Made by a program: the position numbers and the translations under genes. DNA of 34,185 bases from Pseudomonas sp. GD03858 (GTDB lineage Bacteria > Pseudomonadota > Gammaproteobacteria > Pseudomonadales > Pseudomonadaceae): the NCBI RefSeq assembly GCF_029840925.1, contig NZ_JAOCDM010000050.1:1-34185 (forward strand), read 5' to 3'. Shown here piece by piece: positions 8,019 to 16,001 of the stretch (position 1 is the first letter of the stretch; the number at the start of each line of letters is the position of its first letter). The notes under the pieces are model-generated. The model was not told where the DNA came from. It ran no database searches and saw nothing but the letters and a program-made list of their open reading frames with translations.

Positions 8019-8764
8019 GCCTTGCCCCCCTTCTGACGGTCGATGCGCAGGCGGTACTGGAAGGCATCGCCACGGTAGTAGAGGTGTTCGAAGTCCAGTG
8101 GCGTGCCATCGACGGTATGGGTCAGGCGCTCGATGCGCATGATCGGCGAGCCTTCCTCCACCCCCAGCGCCTGGGTCAGGTCGCTATCGGCGAGCACCGC
8201 GTCGATGGCCAGGTCGGCGTGACCGAGGGCGATGCCGCAGTCGTTCTCCAGCAGCTCGAAGATGTCGCGGGTGACCAGGTCGGCATGCTCCAGGCGCACA
8301 CCGACGTCCTTCGCCAGCCAGGTAATCTCCAGCGACACCGGTTCGCGGTTGATCAAGCGCACTCGGCGGATCTCGGTGACCTCGCTGCCCTCCTCGACCT
8401 GCAGGCGCGCCGCTACCTGGGCGCTGGCCGGCACATGGCGGAAACTGCGCAGGCGGTTGAGCACCTCGTAGCCCATCTGCGTCATCGACTCGCCCAGCCC
8501 CTGCAGGGTGCTGACGTTCTGGAACGCCTTGGGCTTGGCGACGAAGGTGCCCTTGCCGTGGATCTTGAAGATCAGCCCTTCTTTCTGCAGGTCGCCCAAC
8601 GCCTGGCGCACGGTAATGCGGCTGACATCGAAGGCCTTGCCCAGCTCGTTCTCCGAGGGCATGCGGCTGTGCGGTGGATAGCTGCCATCGAGGATGCGCT
8701 CGCGCAGCAGTTCCTTGAGCTGGGTGTAGAGCGGTACGGGGGACAAGGGGAGCAGTTCGGCCAT
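8015..8764 (-). CDS. GntR-family (HutC subfamily) transcriptional regulator with UTRA domain
   Basis: This 249-residue regulator has an N-terminal winged helix-turn-helix (about 10-75; SRMPSENELGKAFDVSRITVRQALGDL is the classic GntR core, followed by the GKGTFVA wing). A UTRA ligand-binding domain covers about 95-240, ending with the typical FEHLYYRGDAFQYRLRI stretch. Family members are usually repressors released by a small metabolite. It is the first gene of the minus-strand operon and its stop overlaps the flavoprotein start, so it probably regulates itself and the whole operon through the palindrome at 8786-8801. The inducer is unknown; an organosulfur compound taken up by the nearby transporter is a reasonable guess. 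Confidence 0.93.
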   Translation of the reverse strand: MAELLPLSPVPLYTQLKELLRERILDGSYPPHSRMPSENELGKAFDVSRITVRQALGDLQKEGLIFKIHGKGTFVAKPKAFQNVSTLQGLGESMTQMGYEVLNRLRSFRHVPASAQVAARLQVEEGSEVTEIRRVRLINREPVSLEITWLAKDVGVRLEHADLVTRDIFELLENDCGIALGHADLAIDAVLADSDLTQALGVEEGSPIMRIERLTHTVDGTPLDFEHLYYRGDAFQYRLRIDRQKGGKA

Positions 8765-8785
8765 GATCGTCTTCGCTGTCAGATG

Positions 8786-8801
8786 ACTTGTTATAACAAG
8801 T
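8786..8801. promoter_or_regulatory. 16-bp perfect palindrome, likely operator of the GntR/UTRA regulator
   Basis: ACTTGTTATAACAAGT reads the same on both strands and lies 21 bases before the regulator's ATG. On the minus strand it contains TGTTATAAC, a good extended -10 promoter element, so a bound repressor would block RNA polymerase. Its symmetry and length suit a GntR/HutC dimer. No -35 element is clear. Confidence 0.7.
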
Positions 8802-8885
8802 TGTGACGAGAAGATAGCGAGCCCTGCCCGATGATGAGAAATACCGATAATTCATATGGATAGATGAAACCCGCCGCGCCAGGCC

Positions 8886-9332
8886 TCAGCCCCTGGATAC
8901 CGCGCAGGCTGGCGCGGCAGGCAAGCTGCGCACGACGACGTAGTGCCCGGCCAGGTTACGCCTGACCTGCAGCCGCGAAGCCGCCAGATAACCGCCCTGA
9001 GGGTTCTGATCCACGAAGCAGATGGTGGCGCGGTCCTCACCCGCCTCCAGCACCCTGACACTGTAAAGCCAACTGCCTTGTGCATCCCGGGCAAGATAGG
9101 CCCCCGTGCTCGCGGCGACCTTTTCGTACACGCGATAAGGCGTCTGCCCCAGTGTCGTGCCTGGTGGGTAGTGAGCTGGCCGTAGCGAGTTATCGAAGGA
9201 GTTCACCTCCAGGTCCTGCAGAATGCTCAATGCCAGCTTGTCCACAGGCGCTTGTCCCGGGTTCCCCGCCAACGCCGCGCCACTGATGAGCCAGAGCACA
9301 CCTGCGGCCACCTTCCTTGCCCAGCCTTTCAT
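8886..9332 (-). CDS. Small secreted protein of unknown function
   Basis: This predicted 148-residue protein begins with a clear signal peptide (MKGWARKVAAGVLWLISGAALA, cleavage before GNPG). The mature part of about 126 residues includes a possible beta-rich segment (SWLYSVRVLEAGEDRATICFVDQNPQGGYLAASRLQV) and two cysteines (in TICF and PACA), which could form a disulfide. I do not recognise the family. The ATG at 9332 has GGAGAG upstream and starts the signal peptide; an open frame extends to 9476 but its first 48 residues look non-coding. It stands alone between the GntR gene and the tRNA. Confidence 0.72.
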   Translation of the reverse strand: MKGWARKVAAGVLWLISGAALAGNPGQAPVDKLALSILQDLEVNSFDNSLRPAHYPPGTTLGQTPYRVYEKVAASTGAYLARDAQGSWLYSVRVLEAGEDRATICFVDQNPQGGYLAASRLQVRRNLAGHYVVVRSLPAAPACAVSRG

Positions 9333-9479
9333 CGACGTCTCTCTCCATTGCCACTGCCACACACCTGGGCCGGCATTTAAGCAGAAATCGCCACTCCCGG
9401 AATCGGCTTGGAGCAACACCGCGCCCCTCTGGAAAAACATCCGCAGATCAAGGCCATGGACGCCGCCGACGCACATGGG

Positions 9480-9485
9480 TATGAT
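9480..9485 (+). promoter_or_regulatory. Probable -10 box of the tRNA-Arg promoter
   Basis: TATGAT lies 10 bases before the tRNA and is followed by the GC-rich stretch GCGGCCCG, as in stable-RNA promoters under stringent control. A matching -35 box is weak (TGGACG near 9457). Confidence 0.45.
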
Positions 9486-9495
9486 GCGGCCCGTT

Positions 9496-9572
9496 GCACT
9501 CGTAGCTCAGCTGGATAGAGTACTGCCCTCCGAAGGCAGGGGTCGTGGGTTCGAATCCCGCCGAGTGCGCCA
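9496..9572 (+). tRNA. tRNA-Arg (anticodon CCG)
   Basis: This 77-base cloverleaf includes the encoded CCA. The 7-bp acceptor stem is GCACTCG (9496-9502) with CGAGTGC (9562-9568), the discriminator is G9569, and CCA is at 9570-9572. The anticodon stem CTGCC/GGCAG encloses loop CTCCGAA, giving anticodon CCG, which reads the arginine codon CGG. The T-loop TTCGAATC is canonical. A Rho-independent terminator follows 10 bases later. No integrated element or duplicated 3' end was found next to it. Confidence 0.97.
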
Positions 9573-9582
9573 TCTTCAAAAA

Positions 9583-9608
9583 GCCCCAGGCCATGCCTGG
9601 GGCTTTTT
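9583..9608 (+). terminator. Rho-independent terminator after tRNA-Arg
   Basis: A 9-bp stem GCCCCAGGC / GCCTGGGGC with a 3-base loop (CAT) is followed by TTTTT. An A-run on the left side would let it work on the other strand as well, although no minus-strand gene ends here. Confidence 0.9.
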
Positions 9609-9729
9609 CATTTGTGCATGACGTCACAATGCCACCTCTCCCGCACGGGTGGGCATTGGTGTTAGCGTGGGGCATCTTCCGTTTGCGTAAACGGCCCCCA
9701 CCAACACTTGCAAAGGAATGCGCACCCCC

Positions 9730-11460
9730 ATGCCATTTACCAAGCTCTGCACCGCCTCCGTGATGCTGGCCAGCCTGGCCCTGTTCACCGTGCCGGCCCA
9801 GGCCAACCTGTCCCAGCAACAGTCCGCCGCCATCATCAAGGCCTACGACGGCAGCGACCCGGCCGACTTCAGGCAGTTCCTCGGCAAGCTGGCCGGCAGC
9901 AACCTGGCCAAGGCCGACAAGCTGGACGCCACCCTCAAGCTGTACCTGGCCGGCAAGCCGCTCGCCGCCGAACAGCAGGACGAGATCCACCGCCTGCTGG
10001 GCCTGTACACCCGTATCAAGTACGGCAAGGCCGCCACCGAAACCCTGCGCCAGCTGGTGGAGATCCCGACCTACCGCAAAGAAGGCGTGCCACAACACGA
10101 GAACCCGGAATTCCTCAAGTTCGCCGACAAGATCAAGGCCCTGGCCGAGGGCTTCGGCCTGACGTTCCGCAACATCGACAACCGCGTCTACGAGATCACG
10201 CTTGGCGAAGGCAAGGAAGTGATCGGCATCCACGCCCACGCCGACGTGGTGCCGGTGACCCCGGAAAACTGGAAACTCGAGGACGGCACCAAGCTCGATC
10301 CGTTCAAGGTCACCCTGGTGGGCGATCGCATGTACGGCCGCGGCACCGAGGACGACAAGAACGGCATCGTCGTCGCGCTCTACGCCCTGAAGGTGGCCAA
10401 GGATGAGAAGCTGCCGCTGGCGCGCCAGTTCAAGCTGCTGGTGGATACCACCGAAGAGACCACCGGCGATGCCATCCCCTACTATTTCGAGCGCAACGCC
10501 ACGCCCGACTACAACCTCGCACTGGACGGCGGCTACCCGGTGGTGATCGCCGAGAAAGGCTACGGCACCATCATGGCCACCTTCACCAAGCGCGCAGGCA
10601 CCGGCAAAGGCGCCGAGGTGGTGAATCTGACCGGTGGCCTGGCCACCAACCAGATCCCTGGCAATTCGGTGGCGACCCTGACCAGCGACCAACCGCAGGA
10701 CCTGGCCAAGGCCCTGGAGAAAGCCGGCGGCGAATACGTCAAGCAACACGGCGGTGACTTCAAGATCGACGCCAAGGCCGACGGCAAACACGTACTGCTG
10801 ACCGTGACCGGCGTGTCGGCGCACTCCTCCGAGCCCGAGTCCGGAGTCAACCCGGTGGCGCGCATGCTCGACTTCCTCGATGGCGTGCAGAAGCAGGTGC
10901 CGCTCAAGCACAACCACATCACCGACGCCGCCCGCTATGCCGCGCACAACTGGGGCCTGGACTACCTGGGCAACAAGCTCGGCGTGGGCTTCAAGGATGA
11001 CTTCATGGGGCCGCTGACCGCCTCGCTGACCTTCGTCGGCCTGGATGACAAGGCGCTGAAGCTGGCGGTGAACCTGCGTATTCCCAGGGGCAAGTCGCTC
11101 GAGACCCTCAAGACCGAGATCTCCGACAAGCTCGGTGACTGGGCGCGCACCAGCCACACATCGGTGGCCTTCGCCTACACCCTCGACGAGCCGATGTACC
11201 GCAACCCCGAAGGCGAATGGGTCAAGGCCCTGCTGGCCGTGGCCAGCGAGAACCTGGGCATGAAGCACGAGTACGGCACCTCCGCTGGCGCCACCTCGGT
11301 GCACGACCTGCCCAACGGCGTGCAGTTCGGCCTGGCCATGCCGGACGTGAAGTACAGCGGGCACAACGACAACGAGTTCAAGACCGTGGGGCAGTTCATG
11401 CTCGACCTGCAGATCGTCAGCGAGATGGTCGCGCGGATCGGGCAGATGCCGAAGCTCTGA
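9730..11460 (+). CDS. Secreted M20-family dipeptidase/metallopeptidase
   Basis: This 576-residue protein has a signal peptide ([20 protein letters not shown], cleavage after AQA) and an M20 zinc-peptidase domain. Metal ligands are visible: H170-x-D172 (HAHADVV), bridging D208 in [10 protein letters not shown], the general base and ligand pair E242-E243 (DTTEETTGD), and the terminal SGHNDNEF histidine. The [11 protein letters not shown] and PESGVNP segments resemble the PepV/Sapep-type M20A dipeptidases, with a dimerisation lid in the middle. Family members cut short peptides with a free N-terminus in the presence of zinc. AAAGGA at 9712-9717 abuts an ATG at 9718 but lies 12 bases before the ATG at 9730, so I prefer the latter; using 9718 would add only four residues. 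Confidence 0.9.
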   Translation: MPFTKLCTASVMLASLALFTVPAQANLSQQQSAAIIKAYDGSDPADFRQFLGKLAGSNLAKADKLDATLKLYLAGKPLAAEQQDEIHRLLGLYTRIKYGKAATETLRQLVEIPTYRKEGVPQHENPEFLKFADKIKALAEGFGLTFRNIDNRVYEITLGEGKEVIGIHAHADVVPVTPENWKLEDGTKLDPFKVTLVGDRMYGRGTEDDKNGIVVALYALKVAKDEKLPLARQFKLLVDTTEETTGDAIPYYFERNATPDYNLALDGGYPVVIAEKGYGTIMATFTKRAGTGKGAEVVNLTGGLATNQIPGNSVATLTSDQPQDLAKALEKAGGEYVKQHGGDFKIDAKADGKHVLLTVTGVSAHSSEPESGVNPVARMLDFLDGVQKQVPLKHNHITDAARYAAHNWGLDYLGNKLGVGFKDDFMGPLTASLTFVGLDDKALKLAVNLRIPRGKSLETLKTEISDKLGDWARTSHTSVAFAYTLDEPMYRNPEGEWVKALLAVASENLGMKHEYGTSAGATSVHDLPNGVQFGLAMPDVKYSGHNDNEFKTVGQFMLDLQIVSEMVARIGQMPKL

Positions 11461-11471
11461 TGACTCACCCG

Positions 11472-11491
11472 GGGCCGCGTTGCGGCCCTTT
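11472..11491 (+). terminator. Probable terminator of the M20 peptidase gene
   Basis: The hairpin GGGCCGC / GCGGCCC with a 3-base loop GTT is followed by TTTC. It starts 12 bases after the stop. The T-run is short, so strength is uncertain. Confidence 0.6.
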
Positions 11492-11530
11492 CGCCACAAC
11501 AAGCCCCAAGGGTTGACGCTTGTTCGATTC

Positions 11531-11617
11531 CTGTGGGAGCGGCTTTAGCCGCGAAGCAAGCGCCGCCGTGCGTGGCACCGGCTACGCCGGTATTCGCGGG
11601 TGAACCCGCTCCCACAG
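11531..11617. repeat. Pair of inverted REP elements
   Basis: Two REP-type sequences face each other: CTGTGGGAGCGGCTTTAGCC at 11531-11550 and its imperfect inverse ending in CCCGCTCCCACAG at 11617. Between them is a further GC-rich palindromic stretch. The whole gap 11461-11782 (322 bp) otherwise holds only the peptidase terminator and the leader of the CBS gene. Confidence 0.85.
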
Positions 11618-11782
11618 TGTGCGCGGACTACCTGCGAACTCAGTTCCCTGACGAACGGCAACCCCGTTTCCTGATGACGTTTTTCAATCACCTCGATGCC
11701 GTTTCCTGCATTGCCGTGCAGAGCGCCGTGCCGGATGCTTTATTTACTCCGACACGTCGCGTTTCCACCCACAGAGGCCCGT

Positions 11783-12220
11783 ATGAAGAACGTCGAACAA
11801 ATCCTCAAAGCCAAGTCCCAGCACCACACCGTCTACACCATCAGCCCTGACGACTCGGTGTTGGATGCCTTGAGGCTGCTGGCGGAGAAGAACGTCGGTG
11901 CACTGCCGGTGGTGGAGAACGACCAGGTAGTGGGGATCGTCAGCGAACGCGACTACGCCCGCAAGCTGGTGCTCAAGGGCCGTTCCTCGGCGGCCACGCC
12001 GGTACGCGACATCATGAGCTCTCCGGTGGTTACCGTCGAACCCAAGCAGAACCTCGAGTACTGCATGAACCTGATGACCAACCGCCACCTGCGCCACCTG
12101 CCGGTGGTGCACGAGGGCAAACTGCTGGGGCTGCTGTCGATCGGCGACCTGGTCAAGGAAACCATCGCCGAACAGGCCAACCTGATCCTGCAACTGGAGC
12201 AGTACATCCGCGGTGAATGA
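11783..12220 (+). CDS. CBS-domain protein (two CBS repeats)
   Basis: This 145-residue cytoplasmic protein consists almost entirely of two CBS motifs, about residues 10-65 (ALPVVENDQVVGIVSERDYARK) and 75-132 (HLRHLPVVHEGKLLGLLSIGDLVK). Such pairs form a Bateman module that binds adenine nucleotides and senses energy state. The N-terminal MKNVEQILKAKSQHHTVYTI and C-terminal LILQLEQYIRGE are typical of the single-module bacterial family. No effector domain is attached, so partners are unknown. AGAGG lies 6 bases before the ATG. Its stop is 6 bases from the stop of the convergent membrane-protein gene, with no terminator between. Confidence 0.92.
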   Translation: MKNVEQILKAKSQHHTVYTISPDDSVLDALRLLAEKNVGALPVVENDQVVGIVSERDYARKLVLKGRSSAATPVRDIMSSPVVTVEPKQNLEYCMNLMTNRHLRHLPVVHEGKLLGLLSIGDLVKETIAEQANLILQLEQYIRGE

Positions 12221-12226
12221 CCCTGC

Positions 12227-12865
12227 TCAGTGATAGGCGCGCTCCAGCTCGTCCAGCTGATGGTCGAAGCTGCGCAGGCGCGCCGACCAGGTGTACACCA
12301 GCACTTCCAGATCCCGGTTGAGCACGGCGGTGTTGCCACCCTCACGCACCGGCGCATCGCACAGGTCCAGCTGATAGCGCTCACGGGCCATGGCCGTGGC
12401 CACGCTGGAAAGGTCCCGGGCATTGGCCAGCCAATGGTGGTGATGATCGTGAACCTCCCGATCGAGCTCCCGGCACTGACGCTTGAGAGCGTCGAGGCTC
12501 TGCTCCAGCGGCGTGCCCTTGAGCTCGCCCATCACCTCTTCGAAGGTACGTCCGGAATGCCAGTAACTGCCCCAGAAGTAACGGTCGAACACGGTCTCGA
12601 CCCGGCGCAGGGCGACCTTGGTGTTCCAGATGGTCAGCAACGTTCGGCCTTGGGCCACTTCACGCTTGTTCAGGTGCAGCTGCTGCCAGGCGACCCACGC
12701 CAGACCGCACAACGCCACCGCCGCGGTCACGGCGGCGGCGGCATAGAGAAACTGCACGGCGTGGTTCATCGTGTGGGTGTGCCGGATACCGTAGAAGTAG
12801 CCGGCAGTCAGGGTGCCCAGGATCGTCACGGTGCACCAGAAGCCAGGTGCGTAGGGATCTTTCAT
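12227..12865 (-). CDS. Two-TM membrane protein of unknown function
   Basis: This 212-residue protein begins with two hydrophobic segments (about residues 8-27 and 37-62) and continues with a long soluble, mostly helical region that has several charged amphipathic stretches and a HDHHHHW histidine run near residue 143. I do not recognise a family. The ATG at 12865 has AGAGGGG upstream; the frame stays open to 12913 but that extension lacks a ribosome-binding site. The topology suggests an inner-membrane anchor with a cytoplasmic domain. The His-run could bind metal or be incidental. It converges on the CBS-domain gene. Confidence 0.75.
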   Translation of the reverse strand: MKDPYAPGFWCTVTILGTLTAGYFYGIRHTHTMNHAVQFLYAAAAVTAAVALCGLAWVAWQQLHLNKREVAQGRTLLTIWNTKVALRRVETVFDRYFWGSYWHSGRTFEEVMGELKGTPLEQSLDALKRQCRELDREVHDHHHHWLANARDLSSVATAMARERYQLDLCDAPVREGGNTAVLNRDLEVLVYTWSARLRSFDHQLDELERAYH

Positions 12866-12935
12866 TGCGCCATCCCCTCTTGTTTTCCCTGAGCATAGCA
12901 ACGGCCCGATCACCCATCAGGTGCCACTCGGCGCT

Positions 12936-13178
12936 TTATTGGCGAGGACGGCGCAGCGCTTCGTTGAGTTGATCGAACAGCTCCGCCCAATCGGCATCCT
13001 CGTTGATGCTGTCCTTGAGGAACGAGCGCTGGGACTCGTTCCAGAACGGCGCATCCACCAGCTTCACATCACCCTTGAGCGGCGAATGGCTGGTGATGAA
13101 CTGGTCGATGCCCAGCGCATCGTCCGGCAGGCCCAGTTGCTTGAACAGTTCGGAAAACTTGTGGATCGGCGCTTCCAT
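12936..13178 (-). CDS. DUF2789 family protein
   Basis: This small 80-residue soluble protein matches the DUF2789 pattern: HKFSELFKQLGLPDD...IDQFITSHSPL...LVDAPFWNESQRSFLKDSINEDADWAELFDQLNEALR. The family is widespread in gamma-proteobacteria and has no known function. TAGGAGTGA precedes the ATG. It lies 60 bases downstream of the YbaK-type gene on the same strand and is probably co-transcribed with it. Confidence 0.88.
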   Translation of the reverse strand: MEAPIHKFSELFKQLGLPDDALGIDQFITSHSPLKGDVKLVDAPFWNESQRSFLKDSINEDADWAELFDQLNEALRRPRQ

Positions 13179-13238
13179 GATTCACTCCTATGGCCGGGCC
13201 GATCGTCCACGACGCCAGCCCGGTGTGGGTTGCGAGCA

Positions 13239-13697
13239 TCAGCTCAGTTCGCGCACTTCGGCGTGCGGCACCAGTTTCAAGTATTGCTCCATGCTCATGT
13301 GGATAAGGTGATCGTGATCACCTGCCTCGAGATAGACATCGCCCTGGCGGGTAAGATTGCGGTCGAGCAGCATGGGGATGTTGTAGGCGTCGCCCAGTGC
13401 CGGAATCGCCCCACGCTCGCAATCACCGAACAGGCTCGGCAGGTTGCTCTCGCGGGTCAGCTGCCAGGCGCCGGTCATGCGCACCTCGCTCATGTCCAGG
13501 TGCCGGTTGGCCGGCAGCACGGCCATGATGTAGTTGCCATGGCGGTCATCGAGCATCACCGACTTGGCGACCCGCTCGGCGGGCACGCCGGCCGTGCGTG
13601 CCGACTCCAGGCTGGTGGCCGAGTGGGGATGGGGAATGATGTCGTAGTCGCAGTTGGCCTGGTCCAGGCGCTGCTGAAGGGTCTTGGCCATACGCAT
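13239..13697 (-). CDS. YbaK/EbsC-domain aminoacyl-tRNA deacylase
   Basis: This 152-residue protein covers a single YbaK-like domain. It has the conserved lysine in VAKSVMLDD (about residue 45), the MAVLPANRHLDMSEVR segment and the GAIPALG loop. In the known family this fold clears mischarged tRNAs in trans (YbaK for Cys-tRNA-Pro, ProXp-ala for Ala-tRNA-Pro). The exact substrate class cannot be decided from this sequence. GGAGG lies 6 bases before the ATG at 13697; an internal ATG two codons later is less well placed. The gene is divergent from the NfeD gene and followed by the DUF2789 gene. Confidence 0.88.
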   Translation of the reverse strand: MRMAKTLQQRLDQANCDYDIIPHPHSATSLESARTAGVPAERVAKSVMLDDRHGNYIMAVLPANRHLDMSEVRMTGAWQLTRESNLPSLFGDCERGAIPALGDAYNIPMLLDRNLTRQGDVYLEAGDHDHLIHMSMEQYLKLVPHAEVRELS

Positions 13698-13793
13698 GAT
13701 GCACCTCCGGTTCTGCCCCCATCCTCAAGTTTAGGCCGTGGGCGGTCAGGCACGACTAAACTTCAGGGACTGGTCCGCACGAGGTGACGACAG

Positions 13794-15137
13794 GTGATCG
13801 CTCACGGCTGGCGCGTACTGCTGTTGTCACTGTTGCTGGGGCTCGCCCCGGCCGGCCATGCCGCGCCAGGCGCCAGTGTCTGGTTGCTGAGTATCGACGA
13901 CGCGATCGGCCCGGCCAGCGCCGACTATCTGCTGCGCGGCCTGGAACAGGCCCAGGCGCAGGACGCGCAACTGGTGGTGATCCGCCTCGACACCCCTGGC
14001 GGGCTGGACAGCGCCATGCGTCAGATCATCAAGGCCATCCTCGCCAGCCCGATACCGGTGGTCACCTACGTCGCCCCAGGCGGTGCGCGAGCGGCGAGCG
14101 CTGGCACCTATATCCTGTATGCCAGCCATGTCGCGGCCATGGCGCCCGGAACCAACCTGGGCGCCGCCACCCCCGTGCAGATCGGCGCCCCTGGCCAAGG
14201 CGACAAAGCACCCGCCAACAACGAAGAAGACACCCTCGCGCGCAAACAGATCAATGATGCCGCCGCCTACATCCGCGGCCTCGCCGAGCTGCGCGGGCGT
14301 AACGCCGACTGGGCGGAAAAGGCCGTGCGCGAGGCGGTCAGCCTGCCGGCCAGCGAGGCACTGCGCCTGAAGGTGGTCGACCTGCTCGCCAACGACCTGC
14401 CAGACCTGCTGCGCCAGCTCGATGGCAGATCGCTGGTCGTCGCTGGCCAGACCGTGCGGCTGCAAACCGTCGGCGCCAGCGTGAGCGAGCACCTGCCGGA
14501 CTGGCGCACGCGGCTGCTGGCGGTGATCACCAACCCCAGCGTGGCGCTGATCCTGATCATGATCGGCGTGTACGGCCTGCTCTTCGAATTCATGAACCCG
14601 GGCTCTGGTGTCGGCGGGGTGATTGGCGGCATTTGCCTGCTGCTGGCGCTATACGCCCTGCAACTGCTGCCGGTGAACCATGCCGGAATGGCGCTGATCC
14701 TGCTCGGCCTGGCGTTCATGATCGCCGAGGCATTCCTGCCCAGCTTCGGCGTGGTCGGCTTGGGCGGCGTAGTCGCCTTCGTGGTCGGCGCGGTGATCCT
14801 GATGGACACCGACGCCCCCGGCTTCGGCATCCCCCTGGCATTGATCGTCAGCCTCGCGATGGTTTCCGCGCTGCTGCTCGGTGGCGTGCTGGGCATGGCG
14901 ATAAAAGCGCGCAGGCGTGCAGTGGTCAGCGGTGACGCCGGGCTGGTCGGCAGCCTGGCCACGGTGACCCTGGTGCGCGCGGACAACCCGTTCTGCGGCT
15001 CGGTCCAGGCCCAGGGCGAAGAATGGCAGGCGCGTTGCGCGACGCCGCTGCAACCCGGCCAGCACGTGCGGGTGACCGCGCGCAACGGCGTGACTCTGGA
15101 GGTCAGCGCCACCGCGCCCACGGCGCAAGGAGAGTGA
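13794..15137 (+). CDS. NfeD-family membrane-bound serine protease (ClpP-class)
   Basis: This 447-residue protein has a signal peptide (about 1-23), then a ClpP/SppA-like protease domain (about 27-220) with DTPGG (oxyanion region), nucleophile S102 in ASAGTY, and K151 in [14 protein letters not shown] as general base. It follows the Ser-Lys dyad layout known from archaeal 1510-N. Four or five membrane segments span about 240-375, and a C-terminal NfeD OB-fold domain (about 385-447) includes [16 protein letters not shown]. The start is GTG, chosen because GAGGT lies 8 bases before it. The next gene is a slipin, the usual partner and cleavage target in known pairs, 2 bases after the stop. Together they are thought to act in membrane-microdomain quality control. 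Confidence 0.93.
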   Translation: MIAHGWRVLLLSLLLGLAPAGHAAPGASVWLLSIDDAIGPASADYLLRGLEQAQAQDAQLVVIRLDTPGGLDSAMRQIIKAILASPIPVVTYVAPGGARAASAGTYILYASHVAAMAPGTNLGAATPVQIGAPGQGDKAPANNEEDTLARKQINDAAAYIRGLAELRGRNADWAEKAVREAVSLPASEALRLKVVDLLANDLPDLLRQLDGRSLVVAGQTVRLQTVGASVSEHLPDWRTRLLAVITNPSVALILIMIGVYGLLFEFMNPGSGVGGVIGGICLLLALYALQLLPVNHAGMALILLGLAFMIAEAFLPSFGVVGLGGVVAFVVGAVILMDTDAPGFGIPLALIVSLAMVSALLLGGVLGMAIKARRRAVVSGDAGLVGSLATVTLVRADNPFCGSVQAQGEEWQARCATPLQPGQHVRVTARNGVTLEVSATAPTAQGE

Positions 15138-15139
15138 AC

Positions 15140-15892
15140 ATGTTCGTGCAATTCGGTTTCGGCACCGTGCTGGTGCTGCTGGCGGTGTTGCTGCTGTCGG
15201 CGCTGCGCATCCTGCGCGAATACGAGCGCGGGGTGGTGTTCCAACTGGGGCGCTTCTGGCAAGTCAAGGGGCCGGGGTTGATCATCCTGATCCCGGGGAT
15301 CCAGCAGATGGTCCGCGTCGACCTGCGCACCGTGGTGCTCGACGTGCCGCCCCAGGATGTGATCACCCGCGACAACGTCTCGGTCAAGGTCAACGCCGTG
15401 CTGTACTTTCGCGTGCTCGATCCGCAGAAGGCGATCATCCAGGTCGAGGACTTTCTCGCGGCCACCAGCCAGCTGGCCCAGACCACCCTGCGCGCCGTGC
15501 TCGGCAAGCACGAGCTGGACGAACTGCTGGCCGAGCGCGAGCAACTGAATTCGGACATCCGCGAGGTGCTCGACGCGCAGACCGACGCCTGGGGCATCAA
15601 GGTGGCCAACGTCGAGATCAAGCACGTCGACCTCAACGAATCGATGGTCCGTGCCATCGCCCGCCAGGCCGAGGCCGAACGGGAACGGCGGGCCAAGGTA
15701 ATCCATGCCGAGGGCGAGCTGCAGGCGTCGGAGAAACTGATGCAGGCCGCGCAGATGCTGGGCAAGGAGCCCGGAGCGATGCAGCTGCGCTACATGCAGA
15801 CGCTGGGCACGATCGCCGGGGACAAGAGCTCGACCATCGTGTTTCCGCTGCCGCTGGATCTGCTCAAGGGGCTGGTGGACAAACAGAAATAG
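15140..15892 (+). CDS. Slipin (SPFH/stomatin-family membrane protein)
   Basis: This 250-residue protein has one N-terminal membrane segment (about 6-24) and then an SPFH domain ([49 protein letters not shown]) to about 180. A charged helical region ([17 protein letters not shown]) follows, and the hydrophobic [16 protein letters not shown] tail resembles the site cut by NfeD-type proteases in the archaeal system. AAGGAG lies about 7 bases before the ATG. The NfeD gene directly upstream is its operon partner. The protein presumably oligomerises at the inner membrane. Confidence 0.94.
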   Translation: MFVQFGFGTVLVLLAVLLLSALRILREYERGVVFQLGRFWQVKGPGLIILIPGIQQMVRVDLRTVVLDVPPQDVITRDNVSVKVNAVLYFRVLDPQKAIIQVEDFLAATSQLAQTTLRAVLGKHELDELLAEREQLNSDIREVLDAQTDAWGIKVANVEIKHVDLNESMVRAIARQAEAERERRAKVIHAEGELQASEKLMQAAQMLGKEPGAMQLRYMQTLGTIAGDKSSTIVFPLPLDLLKGLVDKQK

Positions 15893-15902
15893 CGGCGCGG
15901 CA

Positions 15903-15984
15903 TTCGCGGGCAAGCCCGCTCCCACAGGTACTCCACTGTTCTGAAGGGCAGTGATTAACCTGTGGGAGCGGGCTTGCCCGCGAA
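15903..15984. repeat. Pair of inverted REP elements between slipin and LysE genes
   Basis: Two identical 26-base REP copies in opposite orientation (15903-15928 and 15959-15984; core GTGGGAGCGGGCTTGCCCGC) are separated by 30 bases. They fill the space between two converging genes and may serve as a two-way transcript end, which is inferred. Confidence 0.92.
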
Positions 15985-16001
15985 TGGGCCTGCACAATCA
16001 A

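Noticed and set aside
6225..8036. 603-codon open frame on the plus strand opposite the AprA-like gene
   Set aside because: The opposite strand has clear FAD motifs and operon overlaps. The plus-strand frame shows only shadow composition (runs of LGV, HRH, QQ).
9496..9572. tRNA-Arg as the attachment site of an integrated island
   Set aside because: No integrase gene and no direct repeat of the tRNA 3' end were seen nearby. Housekeeping genes and a terminator follow directly.
9448..11502. Very long open frame (684 codons) on the minus strand opposite the M20 peptidase
   Set aside because: It runs over the tRNA and a well-supported gene, has a His/Val/Gly-rich composition typical of GC-rich antisense frames, and has no recognisable domain.
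14267..15997. 576-codon minus-strand frame opposite the NfeD and slipin genes
   Set aside because: It covers two good genes and a REP pair, with Ser/Arg/Thr-rich shadow composition and no family match.
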